A stretch of DNA of 62,385 nucleotides from Streptomyces sp. NRRL B-1140 (GTDB lineage: Bacteria > Actinomycetota > Actinomycetes > Streptomycetales > Streptomycetaceae). The notes beneath the pieces are model-generated. The model was not told the origin of the DNA and ran no database searches. It was given only the letters and a program-made list of their open reading frames with translations. The stretch lies in the NCBI RefSeq assembly GCF_001280065.1, contig NZ_LGEA01000110.1:1-62385 (forward strand). Direction: 5' to 3'. Position numbers and translations under genes: made by a program. Below, piece by piece: positions 40,095 to 48,263 of the stretch (the first letter of the stretch is position 1; the number at the start of each line of letters is the position of its first letter).

Positions 40095-40275
40095 CCGCTC
40101 TCCCGGGCGCCTGGAACCACCGTCGCGGCGCGGCGGACCGGTCGTCCCCCGGCCTGACTAGCGCCGCGGCGGACCGGCTCCCCCGCCTTCCTCTGGCATC
40201 GTTTCCGCACCCCGCCCCCTACCCGGTACCTCGCAGTCCGCGGCGCCCGCTCGCCGTCCCGCCCATCGCCCCCGT

Positions 40276-41133
40276 TCATCGCCGACCAGGGCTCCAAGTC
40301 CCCCAAGACCGTACTGTTTGCGCAGGTGAGGGGCCCGTCCGCGCGAGTGCGTCTGGATCGTCGCGCAAGCGGTCCTCGACCTGGCCGGGGACCTGGCCCG
40401 TGATGTTGCAGGCCTCGCTGACCAGGTAGCGGTCCCGGACCAGGCTCGTGGTGAAGGACCAGGCGCGGGCGGCGGGCGAGTCGTCGGCGAGCACCGCGTG
40501 CCCGTCGCCGTCCCAGCGGAAGCCGACGGTGCCGAAGCCGCGCCGCATCCCCTGCCCGAGCGCCTTGGTGTACGCCTCCTTCAGCGTCCACAGCCGCAGG
40601 AACCGGGCCGCCCTCCGGTCGTCGGGCAGCGCGGCGAGCAGTTCCGCCTCCTGCGGGGTGCACACCTGCCCGTGCAGCGCCTCGAAGGACACCCGCCGGG
40701 TGACCGACTCGGTGTCCACGCCCACCGGCCCGTGGCGGCTCACGGCGACGACGACCAGTTCCTCGGTGTGGGCCAGGCTCAGCCACAGCTCGCCCGCGAA
40801 GCCTCGCAGCGTGGGCTGACCGCCGGGCAGGTAGGCGATGTCCAGGGCTGCCGGGGCGGTGTAGAGAACCGCCGCGGCCGTGTGCTTCATGACCACGCGC
40901 GACACGGCGAAGGCGAGGCGCCCGGCCGCCGCGGGGTTCTGCCGGTAGCGCGGCCGGTCCCGGCCGAGCAGGCCGCGCAGCTCCGGATCGAGCAGGGCTG
41001 CGGTCAGCCACTCGCCCCATGTCGTGTGGACGACGGCCCGCCCGACGGACTCGAACCGTTCGCAGACCTCGTCCCACGGCCCCTCGGGCCCGGCCACGTG
41101 CAGCGGCGCCCCGGAGGGCTCCACGCCGCTCAT
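40276..41133 (-). CDS. 4'-Phosphopantetheinyl transferase superfamily protein (second)
   Basis: 285 residues. It has LSLAHTEELVVVAVS, GPVGVDTESV and LWTLKEAYTKALGQG, the metal- and CoA-binding set of Sfp-like transferases. The N-terminal half is more divergent than in the other PPTase. Its ATG overlaps the stop of the upstream ACAD-like gene (ATGA). Two PPTases in one cluster suggest distinct carrier targets. The 181-bp gap to the next gene (40095-40275) shows nothing clear. Confidence 0.93.
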   Translation of the reverse strand: MSGVEPSGAPLHVAGPEGPWDEVCERFESVGRAVVHTTWGEWLTAALLDPELRGLLGRDRPRYRQNPAAAGRLAFAVSRVVMKHTAAAVLYTAPAALDIAYLPGGQPTLRGFAGELWLSLAHTEELVVVAVSRHGPVGVDTESVTRRVSFEALHGQVCTPQEAELLAALPDDRRAARFLRLWTLKEAYTKALGQGMRRGFGTVGFRWDGDGHAVLADDSPAARAWSFTTSLVRDRYLVSEACNITGQVPGQVEDRLRDDPDALARTGPSPAQTVRSWGTWSPGRR

Positions 41134-42614
41134 GTCCCGCCCCCGCCCCGCCGCACGCCGGCCTCCGTCCCTGCCCCTGCCCCTGCCCCAGTCCTCGTCT
41201 GTGCCCCCGCCCACAGCAACTCCGAGCCGTACACGTCGCAGTCGACGCCTTGCCGGGTCCGCTCGGCGAGCTCCGCCCACACGTCACCGGCCGGGTCGAC
41301 GGCGGGCCCGGGCAGCGGGGCGCCGAGCCGCCGGATGACGCGGGTTAGGACGAGCAGCGCCCAGTGGGGGCGGCCGAGGAAACCGCCGGCCTCCTGGCCG
41401 ACTCCCAGCACGGCCGCGGCCAGCAGCAAAAGGGCCTGACGGTCCGCCAGGGCCCGGGCCACCGGGTCGGCCGGGCCGGTGTGTCCGGCCGCCGGGTACG
41501 GCAGGCGCAGCGTCCGCTGCTCGGTCGCCAGCCGACGGGCGACGCGGGCGAGCGCGGCGACGGCCGGATCGTCGTCGGTGCGCTCGGCCAGCCGGGCGGC
41601 GGCGAGGGGCAGGGCCGCCGCGACGTCGGCGGTGGACACCGCGCCCACGCGCGTCCCGGTACGTACCGCACCCGGCCGCCCGAGCCGGAACACCTCACGT
41701 GACACGGCGTGTTCACGGCCCTCCCCCAGTTCCGCATCCGCCGGGAAGGCGCCGCCCGCCGGGTCGGCGAGCGAGGGCAGCGCGCGGATGAGCCGTGCCT
41801 GGGCGGCGGCCGCGGCCGCCGGGTCCGCCCCGGCCGCCACATGGTCCGCCCCGGCCGCCACATGGTCCGCGGCCAGCTTGGCGAGGGCCCGGCGTTCGAC
41901 GGTGTCCGGCCCGAAGCCGCTCTCGTGCAGGGCGAGTTCGAGGTCGTCCAGGACTTGGCCGACCAGTTGGGGCACCACGTAGCCGGCCGCGGCGGTCAGG
42001 GCCGGCGTCCCGCCCGCGGTCAGGTCCAGGGCCCGCAGCGCCACCGCGGTCAGGCTCTCGCAGGCCAGCAGGTCGGCGAAGGCCGCGGCCAGCACGGGCT
42101 GCCACTGCCGTACGCCCGGTTGGCGCGCGGCGAGGGAGTCCACAAGCCGTGCGGTCGTGTGCAGCGCGCCGCCCGCCGCCGCGATCAGCGCCGCCGGACC
42201 GAGCAGCGCGCCCAGTTCGCCGCCCGGCCGGCCCGTCTGCGTACCGGCCACGGCGCCGGACAGGGGACGGACGGCCCAGGCGTGGCCGAGGCCCAGGTCG
42301 CGGCGGAAGAGCGGGCGCAGCACGCGCACGATCCCGGCGGCGCCGATACGGCGCACGTCGGCCGGCCCGGGGAGCACGGCGCCGAGCGCGCCCGAGGGGG
42401 CCGGGACCTCCCGCGCGGCCTCCGACGGCGTACGGCCGCAGGGACCCGTGGGGGCGAGGGGATCTCCGAGCAGCACCTCCAGCCACCGTGCGCGCAGCAC
42501 GACGTCGGCGGACAGCGGCCCGTCGCCGAGAGAAGGCACATCGGCGTGCGGGGGCGTCGCGGTGGGCGCCGCGGCCTCCTGGGGTGCGAGCGGATCCGGT
42601 CGGGTGAGCGTCAT
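41130..42614 (-). CDS. Acyl-CoA dehydrogenase-like protein, divergent
   Basis: 494 residues from ATG 42614 (aggaggaa eight bases upstream). The central part (ESLTAVALRALDLTAGG, AAAGYVVPQLVGQVLDDLELALHESGFG) matches the helical C-terminal half of acyl-CoA-dehydrogenase-like proteins found in secondary-metabolite clusters. I cannot locate a convincing flavin-binding segment or catalytic Glu, so activity is uncertain. A 12-residue tandem duplication (DHVAAGA repeated) lies near residue 250. It is coupled to the PPTase gene by ATGA. Confidence 0.6.
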   Translation of the reverse strand: MTLTRPDPLAPQEAAAPTATPPHADVPSLGDGPLSADVVLRARWLEVLLGDPLAPTGPCGRTPSEAAREVPAPSGALGAVLPGPADVRRIGAAGIVRVLRPLFRRDLGLGHAWAVRPLSGAVAGTQTGRPGGELGALLGPAALIAAAGGALHTTARLVDSLAARQPGVRQWQPVLAAAFADLLACESLTAVALRALDLTAGGTPALTAAAGYVVPQLVGQVLDDLELALHESGFGPDTVERRALAKLAADHVAAGADHVAAGADPAAAAAAQARLIRALPSLADPAGGAFPADAELGEGREHAVSREVFRLGRPGAVRTGTRVGAVSTADVAAALPLAAARLAERTDDDPAVAALARVARRLATEQRTLRLPYPAAGHTGPADPVARALADRQALLLLAAAVLGVGQEAGGFLGRPHWALLVLTRVIRRLGAPLPGPAVDPAGDVWAELAERTRQGVDCDVYGSELLWAGAQTRTGAGAGAGTEAGVRRGGGGT

Positions 42615-42634
42615 CGCCTGCTTCCTCCTCGTCC

Positions 42635-43600
42635 TCATCGCAACCGGCGTACGGGGCTCTCGGCATGCCATTTGGCCAGGCGCAGCGTCTCCCGGCTCTC
42701 CCGCCCCAGCCGCTCGCGCACGTGTCGACGTGCGTCCACCGGCAGGGCGCCGGCCCCCAGGGCGGGCTCCACCGACTCCTCACGGAGCAGCACCCGGTGC
42801 GCGCACACCACCGTCAGCCCCGACTCGTCCGGTACGAGGCTCCACTCACCGCTGTGCGCGGCGATCGGCCCGGGCGGAGCCGTCTCCTTGAAGACGATCC
42901 GCCCGGCATGCGGGAAACACAGCCGTACGGTCTCGGAGCCTCCCGCCTCGCCGGAGCCTGCCGTGGGACCGGCGTCGTGCGCACCGGTGTCGAGCACCAC
43001 GACCTGCGTGCCCGGCCGGTCCTCCAGCACGCTGCTGTCGTCGACGTGGGGGATCAGCTCGGGCCAGTCCTCCACGCGGTACAGGAAGTCGTAGACGAGT
43101 TCGGCGGGGCCGTCGACGCGCAGCCGCTCCTCGAAGGCGAGCAGCAGTTCGTCCAGCCTGTCCCACCGCTCGGCCGCCTCGCGCAGCCGGGCCAGCCGCT
43201 CGTCCACGTCCGCGCCGAGGCCGTCCGGCCCCGCAGCCGTGTACGGGTGCGGCGTCTCGTGCCGCAAGGTCACCAGCGACCGTTCGGCGCCGTCGGGTTC
43301 GACACTCCAGGAGCCGGCGACGGTGTCACCGGGCCAGGCGGGGTCCTCCTGTACGAAGTCGACGGAGCGCGCCTGCGGTCGCAGCGTGCGCCGCAGGCGC
43401 GAGGAGCGGACGCGGCCGGCCTCGAACTCCCAGGCCAGCAGCGTCTGCCCGGCACCGTCGAAGTCCATCTGCTCGACGTGGACGTACGAGGGCAGGAGCA
43501 CCGGCCAGCGCGGGGCGTCGGCGAGCATGCCGTAGACCACATGGGCGGGTGCGGCCACGGAGACGGTGCGCCGGGTGGAGTGCACTCGCTGGGACGGCAT
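42635..43600 (-). CDS. Aromatase/cyclase, two SRPBCC domains
   Basis: 321 residues made of two START-like (SRPBCC) halves: residues ~10-150 (APAHVVYGMLADAPRWPVLLPSYVHVE) and ~155-300 (GPAELVYDFLYRVEDWPELIPHVDDSS). This is the two-domain aromatase/cyclase type of aromatic type II polyketide clusters (ActVII-like). Such proteins direct first-ring cyclisation and aromatisation. A true KS-alpha/KS-beta pair is missing from the window, so its polyketide substrate would have to come from elsewhere or from an unusual system. Good ribosome site (gaggagaggg). Confidence 0.9.
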   Translation of the reverse strand: MPSQRVHSTRRTVSVAAPAHVVYGMLADAPRWPVLLPSYVHVEQMDFDGAGQTLLAWEFEAGRVRSSRLRRTLRPQARSVDFVQEDPAWPGDTVAGSWSVEPDGAERSLVTLRHETPHPYTAAGPDGLGADVDERLARLREAAERWDRLDELLLAFEERLRVDGPAELVYDFLYRVEDWPELIPHVDDSSVLEDRPGTQVVVLDTGAHDAGPTAGSGEAGGSETVRLCFPHAGRIVFKETAPPGPIAAHSGEWSLVPDESGLTVVCAHRVLLREESVEPALGAGALPVDARRHVRERLGRESRETLRLAKWHAESPVRRLR

Positions 43601-43709
43601 GAGTGACCCCTCTCCTCACAGTGCGCCGCCAGGCTGTCCCGCGCGCCTCGAGCGCCGCTCGAGCCCCGGCCGGGCCGGCCGGATCAGGTGTCCGGACCGG
43701 GCGGCAGGA

Positions 43710-44546
43710 TCAGCCCACCGGAGCGAGGCGGCCGGCGGCGGGCGTGGCGGCGGGTGCCGGTGCGCCCGCCGGACCGGACACCAGGATGGAACGCTGGAGC
43801 TTGGCCAGTGCGGCCGACGGCTCGAGGCCCAGGTTGCGCACCAGCCTGGCGCGTAGCTGCTGGTAGGCGTTGAGCGCCTCCCCCCGGCGCCCGGAGCGGT
43901 GCAGGGCCAGCATGTACTGGCCGCACAGGCTCTCGTGGGTGGGGTACCGGCTGACCAGTACGGTCAGTTCGGCGAGCAGCTCGCGGTGCCGGCCGAGCCT
44001 GAGGTCGGCCTCGATCCGCTGGTCGAGAGCGCACAGCCGGCTCTCCTCCAGCCGCCGGGTCTCGGTCTCCAGATGGAAGCCCGCGGACACGTCGGCGAGT
44101 GCGGGTCCGCTCCACAGGTCCAGCGCCTCGGACAGCCGGGCGGCGGCCCCGGGGTAGTCCTCGGCGTCCATGGCGCGGAAGCCGAGCCCGGCCAGCCGCT
44201 CGAAGTCCCGCAGGTCGTTGGCGCCTTGCCCGGTCTTGAGCAGGTAGCCACCGGGGACGGTCAGCAGGACGTCCTTGGCACAGCGCTGCCCTTCCTCGCC
44301 GCCGTCGCCCTGCCGGAGCGCGCAGGCGATGAGCTCGCGCAGCTGGAGGATGTAGGTCTGCAGGGTGGGCCGCGCGCTGCGTGGCGGCGCGGCGCCCCAG
44401 AGCTCCTCGGTCAGCGTTTGGACGGTCACGGCCTGATCGGCGCGGAGGGCCAGCAGGGCGAGCACCTGACGCGGTTTGGGTGCGGTCGGCGTGATCGAGA
44501 CGCCCCTCTCCCGCACCGTCAATGAGCCGAGTATGCCTATGTCCAC
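43710..44546 (-). CDS. SARP-family transcriptional activator (first)
   Basis: 278 residues from GTG 44546. Winged helix (DIGILGSLTV, KPRQVLALLALRADQ, LQTYILQLRELI) plus BTAD domain (about 95-245), closely similar to SARP 2 at 36.6 kb and probably a paralogue. An ARE-like box lies 58 bp upstream. It heads the minus-strand cluster (aromatase, ACAD-like, PPTase, C-TE) and probably activates it on receipt of a butyrolactone-type signal. Confidence 0.95.
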   Translation of the reverse strand: MDIGILGSLTVRERGVSITPTAPKPRQVLALLALRADQAVTVQTLTEELWGAAPPRSARPTLQTYILQLRELIACALRQGDGGEEGQRCAKDVLLTVPGGYLLKTGQGANDLRDFERLAGLGFRAMDAEDYPGAAARLSEALDLWSGPALADVSAGFHLETETRRLEESRLCALDQRIEADLRLGRHRELLAELTVLVSRYPTHESLCGQYMLALHRSGRRGEALNAYQQLRARLVRNLGLEPSAALAKLQRSILVSGPAGAPAPAATPAAGRLAPVG

Positions 44547-44603
44547 GCCCTCTCCCCCCGTCTGCCGCAGGCTTTGTGAAGCGCCATGCCAGACATCCGA
44601 GTA

Positions 44604-44626
44604 GAAAACAGCACGTGCGGTTTGTC
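44604..44626. promoter_or_regulatory. ARE-like operator before SARP 1
   Basis: aaaacagcacgtgcggtttg plus tc, nearly identical to site A before SARP 2. It lies in the 174-bp gap between SARP 1 and the TetR gene at 44721. Likely target of the TetR receptor or pseudo-receptor. Confidence 0.8.
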
Positions 44627-44720
44627 AACGCGGCACTCGTCCTCCCGCACCACTCGAGCGACTCTCCGCCCCACGGACCTGCTCCTCCGGCCCACTCCGG
44701 GTAACCTCCTCCGGCCGCCC

Positions 44721-45353
44721 CTAGGAAGGCCCCTCCCCCGCGCCGGGGCTCGCACCGTCCGGGATCACTTCGGGCGACGCCGCCAGACGCGGCAGGACGA
44801 AGGCCCAGAAGCGCTCCGCACGCTCGGCCGAGAGCCACTCCTCGTCCCACCCGGCGAGCGTCTCGAAACCGACCGTGGCGGCCATGATCACCGCGGTCGC
44901 GTCCTCGGGCGAGACGTCCTGCGCCAGTTCCCCGGCGGCCCGTGCCCTCGCCACCAGTTCGCGCACCGCGCCACGCCACCACTGGAACAGCTCCGCCCCG
45001 CCCTTGCGGGAGGGGTCACCACTCAACCGGAAACCCGCCCTGACCATGGGGTCGGAGGCCATGGCGAGCACCAGGGCACTGGTGGTGTCCACCATCGACT
45101 CCAGCGCGGTCGCGGCCGCGGCCCGGCGGCGTTGCACCAGCTGCTCCGCCACGTCCACGGCCGCGCCCTCCACCTCCCTGGCCAGGGCGTCCTTGCTGGC
45201 GAAGTGGAAATGAAGGGCCCCGGAGCTCACGCCGGCCCGTTTGCAGATCAAGGGCAGGGAGGCCTTGACGTAGCCCTCGTCAGCGAAGACCTCCGCCGCC
45301 GCGGCGATGAGGGCCTGGCGCGTTTGCGCCGCCCGTACCTGCATGACCATCAC
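44721..45353 (-). CDS. TetR-family regulator, butyrolactone (pseudo-)receptor type
   Basis: 210 residues. The helix-turn-helix AAAEVFADEGYVKASLPLICKRAGVSSGALHFHFASKDALA is typical of ArpA/ScbR-like butyrolactone receptors, as is the later DPMVRAGFRLS. It is more divergent than the TetR at 47.6 kb, and its operator (45451) matches the SARP boxes better than the afsA-side boxes. I therefore favour a pseudo-receptor that represses SARP genes. Starts ATG 45353; ATG 45350 and 45344 are alternatives. Confidence 0.88.
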   Translation of the reverse strand: MMVMQVRAAQTRQALIAAAAEVFADEGYVKASLPLICKRAGVSSGALHFHFASKDALAREVEGAAVDVAEQLVQRRRAAAATALESMVDTTSALVLAMASDPMVRAGFRLSGDPSRKGGAELFQWWRGAVRELVARARAAGELAQDVSPEDATAVIMAATVGFETLAGWDEEWLSAERAERFWAFVLPRLAASPEVIPDGASPGAGEGPS

Positions 45354-45855
45354 TCTTCACCTCCTGGGCCGACACCGGTCCGCTGCCGTCGCGAACGCTC
45401 CGTCGCGAATCGCGCGTGCCAGTACACCGACCGAGCACCGATCCCCTAGCAGAAACAGCATGATAGGTCTGTTATTTGCGTTGCAGGTACACCGATCGCA
45501 CGGGCGAGCCCACTTCGAGTCCGCCTCGAGTCGGCCTCGAGCCCGGCACACGCCCGCACGCCCGCCAGGACTGCACACCGCGACACCTCGGGCGCATGTC
45601 ACGCGTCCTGGTAACTCCCTTACAGCGAAGGCTTGTTCATCGACCATCCGGCCCGGGCACACCGCCACTGGGGGCGCCTCCTGCGCCGCTTCCCTCCCAG
45701 GCGGACGCTCCGCCACAGCGCTGCGGAACCACTGGAAAGGAGCGCTCGAGGACCGGCGTCTTCGCGACCCGGACCGCACGAGCGAGGCCCCGGCGCGGAA
45801 ACGCCCTGACACCCCGGATCAATGCCAACTCGCCCTGCACGCAAGGAGAATGACC

Positions 45856-45951
45856 ATGTCACATGACGCCCTCGACCCCTGCGGCGAGCCGTCGGTGAAC
45901 CGGTATGGGCCGCTCCGGAAACCCCAGAGGCGGAGTGCTTGCTACCGCTAG
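45856..45951 (+). CDS. Possible 31-residue small ORF
   Basis: ATG 45856 preceded by aaggag with a 7-base spacing encodes MSHDALDPCGEPSVNRYGPL and 11 more residues, then stops. It is not recognised. The strong ribosome site is the main support. The stop directly abuts an ARE-like box. It could be a leader peptide or a chance frame. Confidence 0.35.
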   Translation: MSHDALDPCGEPSVNRYGPLRKPQRRSACYR

Positions 45952-45976
45952 AAACTAAACCGGATGGTATGTATCT
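45952..45976. promoter_or_regulatory. ARE-like operator before the afsA unit
   Basis: aaactaaaccggatggtatg tatct. The core aaaccggatggt is shared with the boxes at 47524 and 49343, forming an accGGATGGT subtype distinct from the SARP-side boxes. It lies 58 bp upstream of the truncated afsA copy and would control transcription into afsA. Confidence 0.7.
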
Positions 45977-46033
45977 TCTCGGCCTGAGGGCGCACACAAA
46001 AACTTCGCACACCGCAGCCCAGGGGGAACAGGC

Positions 46034-46335
46034 ATGCCTGCGAGCACCTTCCGCGTCGAACACCCGGTACCCGGCGCACGCCACACCGAGGAGAACAGCA
46101 CAACGTCGGCGCGGATCGTCGTGCCGCGTTTCCCTTCCCTGACCACCACGGTTCCCGGGGAACTGGTCCATCTCGCCGGCGCCACCGAAGCGCTGCTCAC
46201 GGACTGGGAGCGTACGGACGACACCCACTTCACCGTGGCCGCCCCGTGACGCCTCCGGCACGACTTCTTCACCACGAGTTCGGCGTCCCGTTCGGCCACC
46301 GGTTCCTGATGTGGCACCTCGAAGCCGACGCCAGA
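46034..46335 (+). pseudogene. Truncated afsA duplicate
   Basis: A 71-codon frame (46034-46249) matches the N-terminus of the AfsA protein that follows: SLTTTVPGELVHLAGATEAL against GLTTTVPRELVHRAANAEVM. After its stop, bases 46262-46320 still encode a shifted match to AfsA (HEFGVPFGHRFL against AEFGVPFGHQFL), with the intervening ~40 residues deleted. This is a decayed tandem copy lying between the ARE box and the intact gene. Its translation may still lead into afsA. Confidence 0.85.
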
Positions 46336-46376
46336 CCCATCCACCACTCGAATGTCCTTCTCGTCCAGGGGGAGCG

Positions 46377-47375
46377 ATGACGATCACGAGCACGCTTCGG
46401 ATCGAAAACCCACTCATCGACCAGCGTCCGGTGCAAGCCACCTCCTCACCTTTCAGGATCGACACCCTCCGCCACGCCGGTCTGACGACCACGGTGCCCA
46501 GGGAACTGGTGCACCGTGCGGCCAACGCCGAGGTCATGCTCACCGGCTGGGACCGCCTGGAGGACACACGGTTCGATGTGCGCGCCCAATGGCCGCGCAG
46601 CCACAGCTTCTTCACCCCCGTCAACGGGGTCTACTACGACCCGCTGATGGCTGCTGAAACGATCAGGCAGATCGCTCCCCTGCTCTGCCACGCGGAGTTC
46701 GGTGTTCCTTTCGGCCACCAGTTCCTGCTGGAGCAGCTCGACCTCACCGTGCACCCCGAGCAGCTGCCGATGTACCAGGTACCCGCCTCGCTGGATCTTG
46801 AGGTGACGTGCACCGACGTCAAGATGCGAGGCCGCCGCCTGAGCGGTCTGTCCTACGAGACCGCGGTGCTGCGCGAGGGGCAGCTGGTGGCGATGGGGCG
46901 GCTCTCCCTCACTCTCATCGCCCCATCGGTGTACCGCCGTCTGCGTCCGGAGCGGGTGTTCAGCAGCGAACACCGCCCCTTGCCGCTGACGGCCCCGGTG
47001 GCACCGCAGAGCGTGGGGCGCACATCGCCGGCCGATGTGGTCCTCTCGCCCACCGAGGAAACAAACCGTTGGCAGCTGAGGGTGGACACCCGGCACCCCG
47101 TGCTCTTCGACCACCCGGTCGACCACGTCCCGGGAATGGTGCTCCTCGAAGCCGTCCGCCAGAGCGCGACCGCGGTCCTGGGAGACTCCTCCTTCCTCCC
47201 GCTCAGCATCACCAGCGAGTTCAGCAGTTACGTGGAGCTGGACGAGCCCTGCCTGATCGAGGCACGCCGCCTGCCCGCCGACGCGCCCGGCGGCGCCGAG
47301 GCAGTGGAGGTGACGGGGCATCAGCACGGTGAGCGGGCGTTCATCGCCACCGTGACCGCGGCGGCGCACGGCTGA
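46377..47375 (+). CDS. AfsA-family butyrolactone/butenolide synthase
   Basis: 332 residues from ATG 46377 (gggggagcg upstream). Two AfsA hot-dog repeats are visible: WPRSHSFFTPVNGVYYDPLM with AEFGVPFGHQFLLEQ, and DTRHPVLFDHPVDHVPGMVL. AfsA-type enzymes condense a beta-ketoacyl-ACP with dihydroxyacetone phosphate, the first step to gamma-butyrolactone or butenolide signals. The adjacent receptor gene and reductase complete a signalling set like those of Streptomyces antibiotic plasmids. Terminated by a 56-bp palindrome. Confidence 0.95.
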   Translation: MTITSTLRIENPLIDQRPVQATSSPFRIDTLRHAGLTTTVPRELVHRAANAEVMLTGWDRLEDTRFDVRAQWPRSHSFFTPVNGVYYDPLMAAETIRQIAPLLCHAEFGVPFGHQFLLEQLDLTVHPEQLPMYQVPASLDLEVTCTDVKMRGRRLSGLSYETAVLREGQLVAMGRLSLTLIAPSVYRRLRPERVFSSEHRPLPLTAPVAPQSVGRTSPADVVLSPTEETNRWQLRVDTRHPVLFDHPVDHVPGMVLLEAVRQSATAVLGDSSFLPLSITSEFSSYVELDEPCLIEARRLPADAPGGAEAVEVTGHQHGERAFIATVTAAAHG

Positions 47376-47379
47376 ATGT

Positions 47380-47435
47380 GAGGTGAGGCGGACGGCCCTG
47401 CACCCTCGAGGGTGCAGGGCCGTCCGCCTCACCTC
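47380..47435. terminator. 56-bp perfect palindrome after afsA
   Basis: Two 28-nt arms with no loop (47380-47407 and 47408-47435), centred on ctcgag. It begins 4 bp after the afsA stop. A strong transcription terminator is the simplest reading. It is of the same design as the 48-bp palindrome at 7541. Confidence 0.75.
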
Positions 47436-47523
47436 CGGTCTCACCACCGCAGACACCTCACGACCCTCATCGGTGACACCACAACCAAACTGGCTTCCCT
47501 GTTCCGCCGGCATGGGCCCGCTG

Positions 47524-47550
47524 ATAAAATAAGGACCGGATGGTTTGATA
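47524..47550. promoter_or_regulatory. ARE-like operator before the receptor gene
   Basis: ataaaataaggaccggatgg tttgata, 42 bp upstream of the TetR ATG 47592. It shares the accggatggtt core with the afsA and reductase boxes, consistent with autoregulation of the receptor. Confidence 0.7.
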
Positions 47551-47591
47551 TCTGGAGACTTTCTCAGCACGTCGATCGACCGGAGGGCACC

Positions 47592-48263
47592 ATGGCCGAG
47601 CAAGAGCGGGCCATCCGTACGCGCATGACCATCTTGCTGGCCGCGGCCAAGGTCTTCGAGGAACGCGGGTACCTTGCGGCGACGATCTCCGAGATCCTCT
47701 CCGAGGCCAAGGTGACCAAGGGAGCGTTGTACTTCCACTTCCCCTCCAAGGAGGAACTGGCTCAGGCCGTTCTCACCGCCCAGCATCAGGAATTCGGCAT
47801 TCCCGACCACCCGTCCAAGATCCAGGAAGTGGTGGACATCCTGCTGCGGTACACCTACCTCCTGCAGACCGACCCCATGGTGCGGGCAGGGGCGCGGCTG
47901 TCCATGTCCCAGGTGACCGACGGACTCGACCGCGGCGAGGCGTTCAACCCCTGGATCGAGAGATTCCAGGAGCGGCTGGAGAAGGCTCAGGCCCAGGGAG
48001 AACTGCTTCCTCACATCGTGCCGGCCGAGACCGCCAACGTCATCGTGGGCGCGTACTCCGGCGTACAGACCATGTCCCAGGTGATCAACAGCCACCAGGA
48101 CCTCCCCGCACGGGTGACCGCGATGCTGCGTCACCTGCTGCCCAGCATCGCGGTCCCCTCGGTGCTGGCGTCAGTGGACCTCGGCGAGGGCCGCGGGAGG
48201 AAGGTCTACGAAGCCGGGAAGAAGGCCCACGAAGAGATGCAGGCTCACGCCCACGCCCACTAG
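47592..48263 (+). CDS. TetR-family gamma-butyrolactone receptor
   Basis: 223 residues from ATG 47592. HTH region ILLAAAKVFEERGYLAATISEILSEAKVTKGALYFHFPSKEELA is the ArpA/BarA-type signature; DPMVRAGARLS and a ligand-pocket Trp (NPWIERF) also fit. Such receptors repress through ARE boxes until the butyrolactone binds. Its neighbour afsA and the boxes around it support this. The His-rich tail (EEMQAHAHAH) is unusual. Its stop overlaps the stop of the convergent reductase gene. Confidence 0.93.
   Translation: MAEQERAIRTRMTILLAAAKVFEERGYLAATISEILSEAKVTKGALYFHFPSKEELAQAVLTAQHQEFGIPDHPSKIQEVVDILLRYTYLLQTDPMVRAGARLSMSQVTDGLDRGEAFNPWIERFQERLEKAQAQGELLPHIVPAETANVIVGAYSGVQTMSQVINSHQDLPARVTAMLRHLLPSIAVPSVLASVDLGEGRGRKVYEAGKKAHEEMQAHAHAH

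Larger units (their letters stand above)
45354..46033. promoter_or_regulatory. 680-bp intergenic region of the signalling locus
   Basis: Contains an ARE-like site near 45451-45478 (agaaacagcatgataggtct gttatttg) serving the TetR gene on the minus strand. It also contains a candidate 31-codon frame (45856-45951) and a second ARE-like box at 45952-45976. Repeated ctcgag hexamers occur at 45518-45545. No larger credible gene. Confidence 0.6.

Noticed and set aside
42635..43600. Evidence for a complete type II polyketide cluster
   Set aside because: An aromatase/cyclase is present, but no functional KS-alpha/KS-beta pair or ketoreductase is in the window.
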